Shown here: positions 22,492 to 25,000 of the stretch, in pieces | How the letters are laid out: every line of letters starts with the position of its first letter | Position numbering within the stretch: the stretch's first letter is position 1 | Origin: Anaeromyces robustus | Lineage: Eukaryota > Neocallimastigomycota > Neocallimastigomycetes > Neocallimastigales > Neocallimastigaceae | DNA: 25,000 bases | Assembly (NCBI GenBank): GCA_002104895.1 | Contig: MCFG01000101.1 | Coordinates: forward strand, 127,501 to 152,500 | Direction: 5' to 3' | Translations under genes and position numbers: made by a program | Notes under the pieces: model-generated | Databases searched by the model: none | Told to the model about the DNA's origin: nothing | Seen by the model: only the letters and a program-made list of their open reading frames with translations

Positions 22492-23255
22492 ACTTTAAAA
22501 AAAAATTAAATAAAGTTATTTAATTTTTAAAAAAGTTCTCTTTTATATTAATTAAATTGTTTATTTAATATTATTTAATTATTATTTAATAATGTATCTA
22601 TATATTAATGAAAAAATATTTTTGTATATAAAATAAGTAAATAATTGACTTGAAATACAAGTAGTTTAATAATTAATAAATTAAAAATAAAAATTAATTA
22701 TAATTTTGTTGGTAAAAATGTTTATTATTCTTAATAAAAATTTTATAAACATTTTAATAAACCTTATTCAGCAAAGTAAAATAATTTCAATATTAATATT
22801 TATTTTTCTATTTATTATATTATTATAAAACTTTAAATGAATTGTTTCTAATTATCAATTTTTTTTTTCTTAATACATAAATATTAGAATTATTGTTTTA
22901 TTTGATATTAAAAAATTATTGGATAAAACTTTTTTTCCCTTTTTTATATTATTCACTATTTAGTTTTGTTTTGTTTTTCATATTGATAAAATAAAAAATT
23001 TAAACTAATTATAATTATAAAATAAGATTAACTATTTAAATATTATTTATACTTTTTGATATTTTATTTTATATTCATTTTTTTTTATCCATTCTTTTAA
23101 TATATACATAAAATGATATATTTAATTTGAATAAGTTATAATTTTTTTTTAATTTTAGTCTTTTATATGAGTTTTCATATACTAAAAGAATAGAAAGTAT
23201 ATAAGAATTATATATAATAAAAAATTTATTAAGAAATTCATTATTATCTATATAA
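22492..23255. other. Divergent promoter region (SEN34 / Asn-rich gene)
   Basis: 764 nt lie between two start codons pointing away from each other, so both promoters must be here unless 5' exons lie elsewhere. The sequence is AT-rich without a clear shared motif. A small hairpin, TATATGA-GTTT-TCATATA (23164-23181), lies about 75 nt before the right-hand ATG and could be in its 5' leader. I see no gene. Confidence 0.55.
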
Positions 23256-25000
23256 ATGCTAAGTAATTCATCAAAAACATCACTAGAGCATTGTTCGAAT
23301 AATGAGGATAATAATTTTCATAATTTAAATGAGAATGTAAAAAATATGTCAGATTTATCATCATATAATATTATTAATAATACACAATTATTATTTTATG
23401 AAAGTGGAAAAGAAATATCTGACTTTTCATCAAATAATAACAGCAACAATAATAATATTGAAAATAAAATTATAAAAGATGAAATACAATCTGAATTAGA
23501 TTATATATCAAATTTAAATTCTACTTTATCATCATCTCAAAATTATAAATCAGATTCATTATTTAAACATGTAAATAATGATAATGAACCATACTTTTTA
23601 TACTCATCGTCGAGTTATACAGAATCAATAGCAGAAAATTCTGAAAATCATCATAAATATAAAGATGATTATTACTCAATGGATAATAAAAATAATTATG
23701 AAAATAATAATAGCATTAATAATAATAATAATAATGATAACAACAACAACAACAATTACAACAACAACAACAACAACAATTACAACAACAACAATAATAA
23801 TAATGATACTAAAAATAATGATAATAATAATAATAATGATAATGATAACAAGATATTTTCTTCATTTAATAAATTATTAAATAATAATTGTGATGAATTA
23901 GAAAATAGATTAACTAAAGTTTGCAGTGGAATTTTAAGTGATATAGGTAATTATTCTTCAATAAAACAAAATAATATTAATTTATTTAGCTATTATTGTT
24001 ATTATCATTTTATATTTATATATATTATTTTACTATACATTGAATTGATTTATTTTTAATAAAATTTTTTATTTATATATATTTTGATATAGGTAATAAT
24101 AATAGTAATATGAATTCTTTAAATTATTCGAGTAGTTATCAAAGTGGAAATAATAAAAGTAATACATTTTCCAATAGTATTGAAAATTTCGAAAATATAG
24201 TATTATCTAAAACTATTCCATCACTTTTTAATCAAGGTGATCAAGCTCTTAAAAAACTAAGGAAAAAAATTCAAGATCCTTATAGTTCAAGTAATACTAA
24301 TAATTATAATGATAAACAATCCTTTAAAACAATGAATTCGGATTCTCTTTCAACTGAAAACGTTTCTCATTTTTTCGATAAAAAATGTAAAAGTGCAACT
24401 GATAATATTTCTTATTGTATTAATGCTATTAAAAATAATTATAATTATACACCTACTCTTAAAGATAATGATTATACTTCTTATACTTCTTATAATACTA
24501 ATTCTTATAATTATGATAATTTAGATAAAACAACTTCTTATTCATCAACCAATACTAATTCAAATACTAATACTTGTAATAATTCAAAGTATGATTCTTA
24601 TACATCTTCTACTATTACAAAAAGAAAACCAAATTATAGTTATAGTTATAGTAATAGTAATAGCAGTGGTAGTAGTTACTATGATGAAAAAACCGATACC
24701 AATCATTCTGAAATAGAAGTAAATTCAATAAAAATAAATATAAGTCCAAAAATTAATAAAGAATATTCAAGTATTATTGATATTGGAAGTGAATTTAATT
24801 TTTTTTCGGATGATCAAAATTCAAAAAATATAGATAATAAAAATATAAGTCAATTAGAAGAATTGATAAACAATAAATGCAACAACAACAACAATAGTAG
24901 TAATAGTAATACTACAGTGTCTTATCCTAATGATAACTTTTCTAATTCTATTCGTTCGTTAATTAATGAAATTGACCGATTAAAAACACAATTTAATAAT
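23256..25000 (+). CDS. Asn/Ser-rich protein of unknown function, 3' end outside window
   Basis: Exon 1 is 23256-23946. Exon 2 starts at 24093 and stays open to the window edge, giving at least 533 codons. The 146-nt intron is phase 1 (GTAATT..GATATAG). Inclusion of exon 2 is supported by more than 300 stop-free codons in one frame in DNA of this composition. The protein is dominated by Asn, Ser, Tyr and Thr. An Asn/Asp/Tyr tract in exon 1 (about 23700-23850) uses mixed AAT and AAC. Exon 2 has Tyr-Thr-Ser and Ser-Tyr repeats (about 24476-24660). Less repetitive islands may be the functional parts: CDELENRLTKVCSGILSDIG at the exon junction, NFENIVLSKTIPSLFNQGDQ with ALKKLRKKIQDP at 24184-24280, and LINEIDRLKTQFNN at the right edge, which looks like the start of a coiled coil. 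No signal peptide, membrane segment or known domain is visible. It could be a regulatory or scaffold protein whose folded domain lies beyond the window. Confidence 0.75.

Noticed and set aside
23665-23880. Ile/Thr-rich ORF inside the Asn-rich gene
   Set aside because: Shifted-frame reading of AAT/AAC codons within exon 1.

Overview
This is a nuclear fragment of an intron-bearing eukaryote with extremely AT-rich DNA. Non-coding sequence is almost only A and T, with long homopolymers and AT/AAT/AAAT microsatellites. Coding sequence is slightly richer in G and C, uses A/T-ending codons, carries Asn and Ser tracts, and is cut by 110-340 nt AT-rich introns with GT..AG ends. The gene set (Spt3, Ups2/PRELID3, Sen34, an RPUSD1-like pseudouridine synthase, an LYSMD1/2-like LysM protein) is opisthokont-like housekeeping. 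With the large gene-poor spacers and poly-Asn proteins, an anaerobic gut fungus (Neocallimastigomycota) fits best. A dictyostelid is the main alternative. This placement is inference from style, not from a database match.

Layout: 1-2545 is non-coding apart from a possible 3' end of a neighbouring gene in the first 29 bases. 2546-3964 (+) is an unrecognised four-exon gene. 3965-10353 is a 6.4 kb gene desert with microsatellites, fold-back repeats and a few orphan short ORFs. 10354-12197 (+) is a three-exon LysM protein. 14089-14872 (-) is a two-exon Ups2/PRELID3-type lipid-transfer protein. 17025-18158 (+) is intronless SPT3. 18713-20356 (+) is a five-exon RluA/RPUSD1-like pseudouridine synthase. 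20880-22491 (-) is a four-exon tRNA-splicing endonuclease subunit Sen34. 23256-25000 (+) is a two-exon Asn/Ser-rich gene that runs off the window. I rebuilt every exon chain by hand. Each keeps one open frame across all junctions, and each gives a product of the usual length where the family is known.

The genes form no operon or visible functional cluster. SEN34 and the pseudouridine synthase both act on RNA, and tRNA is a plausible shared substrate. They are convergent neighbours, which is probably chance. I see no tRNA, rRNA, transposase, reverse transcriptase or CRISPR. I found no clear new biological system. The most unusual signals are an intron bounded by a 13-nt direct repeat in the last gene, a splice acceptor set directly behind 51 consecutive A's, a run of phase-1 introns, and a pair of related fold-back elements in the gene desert.
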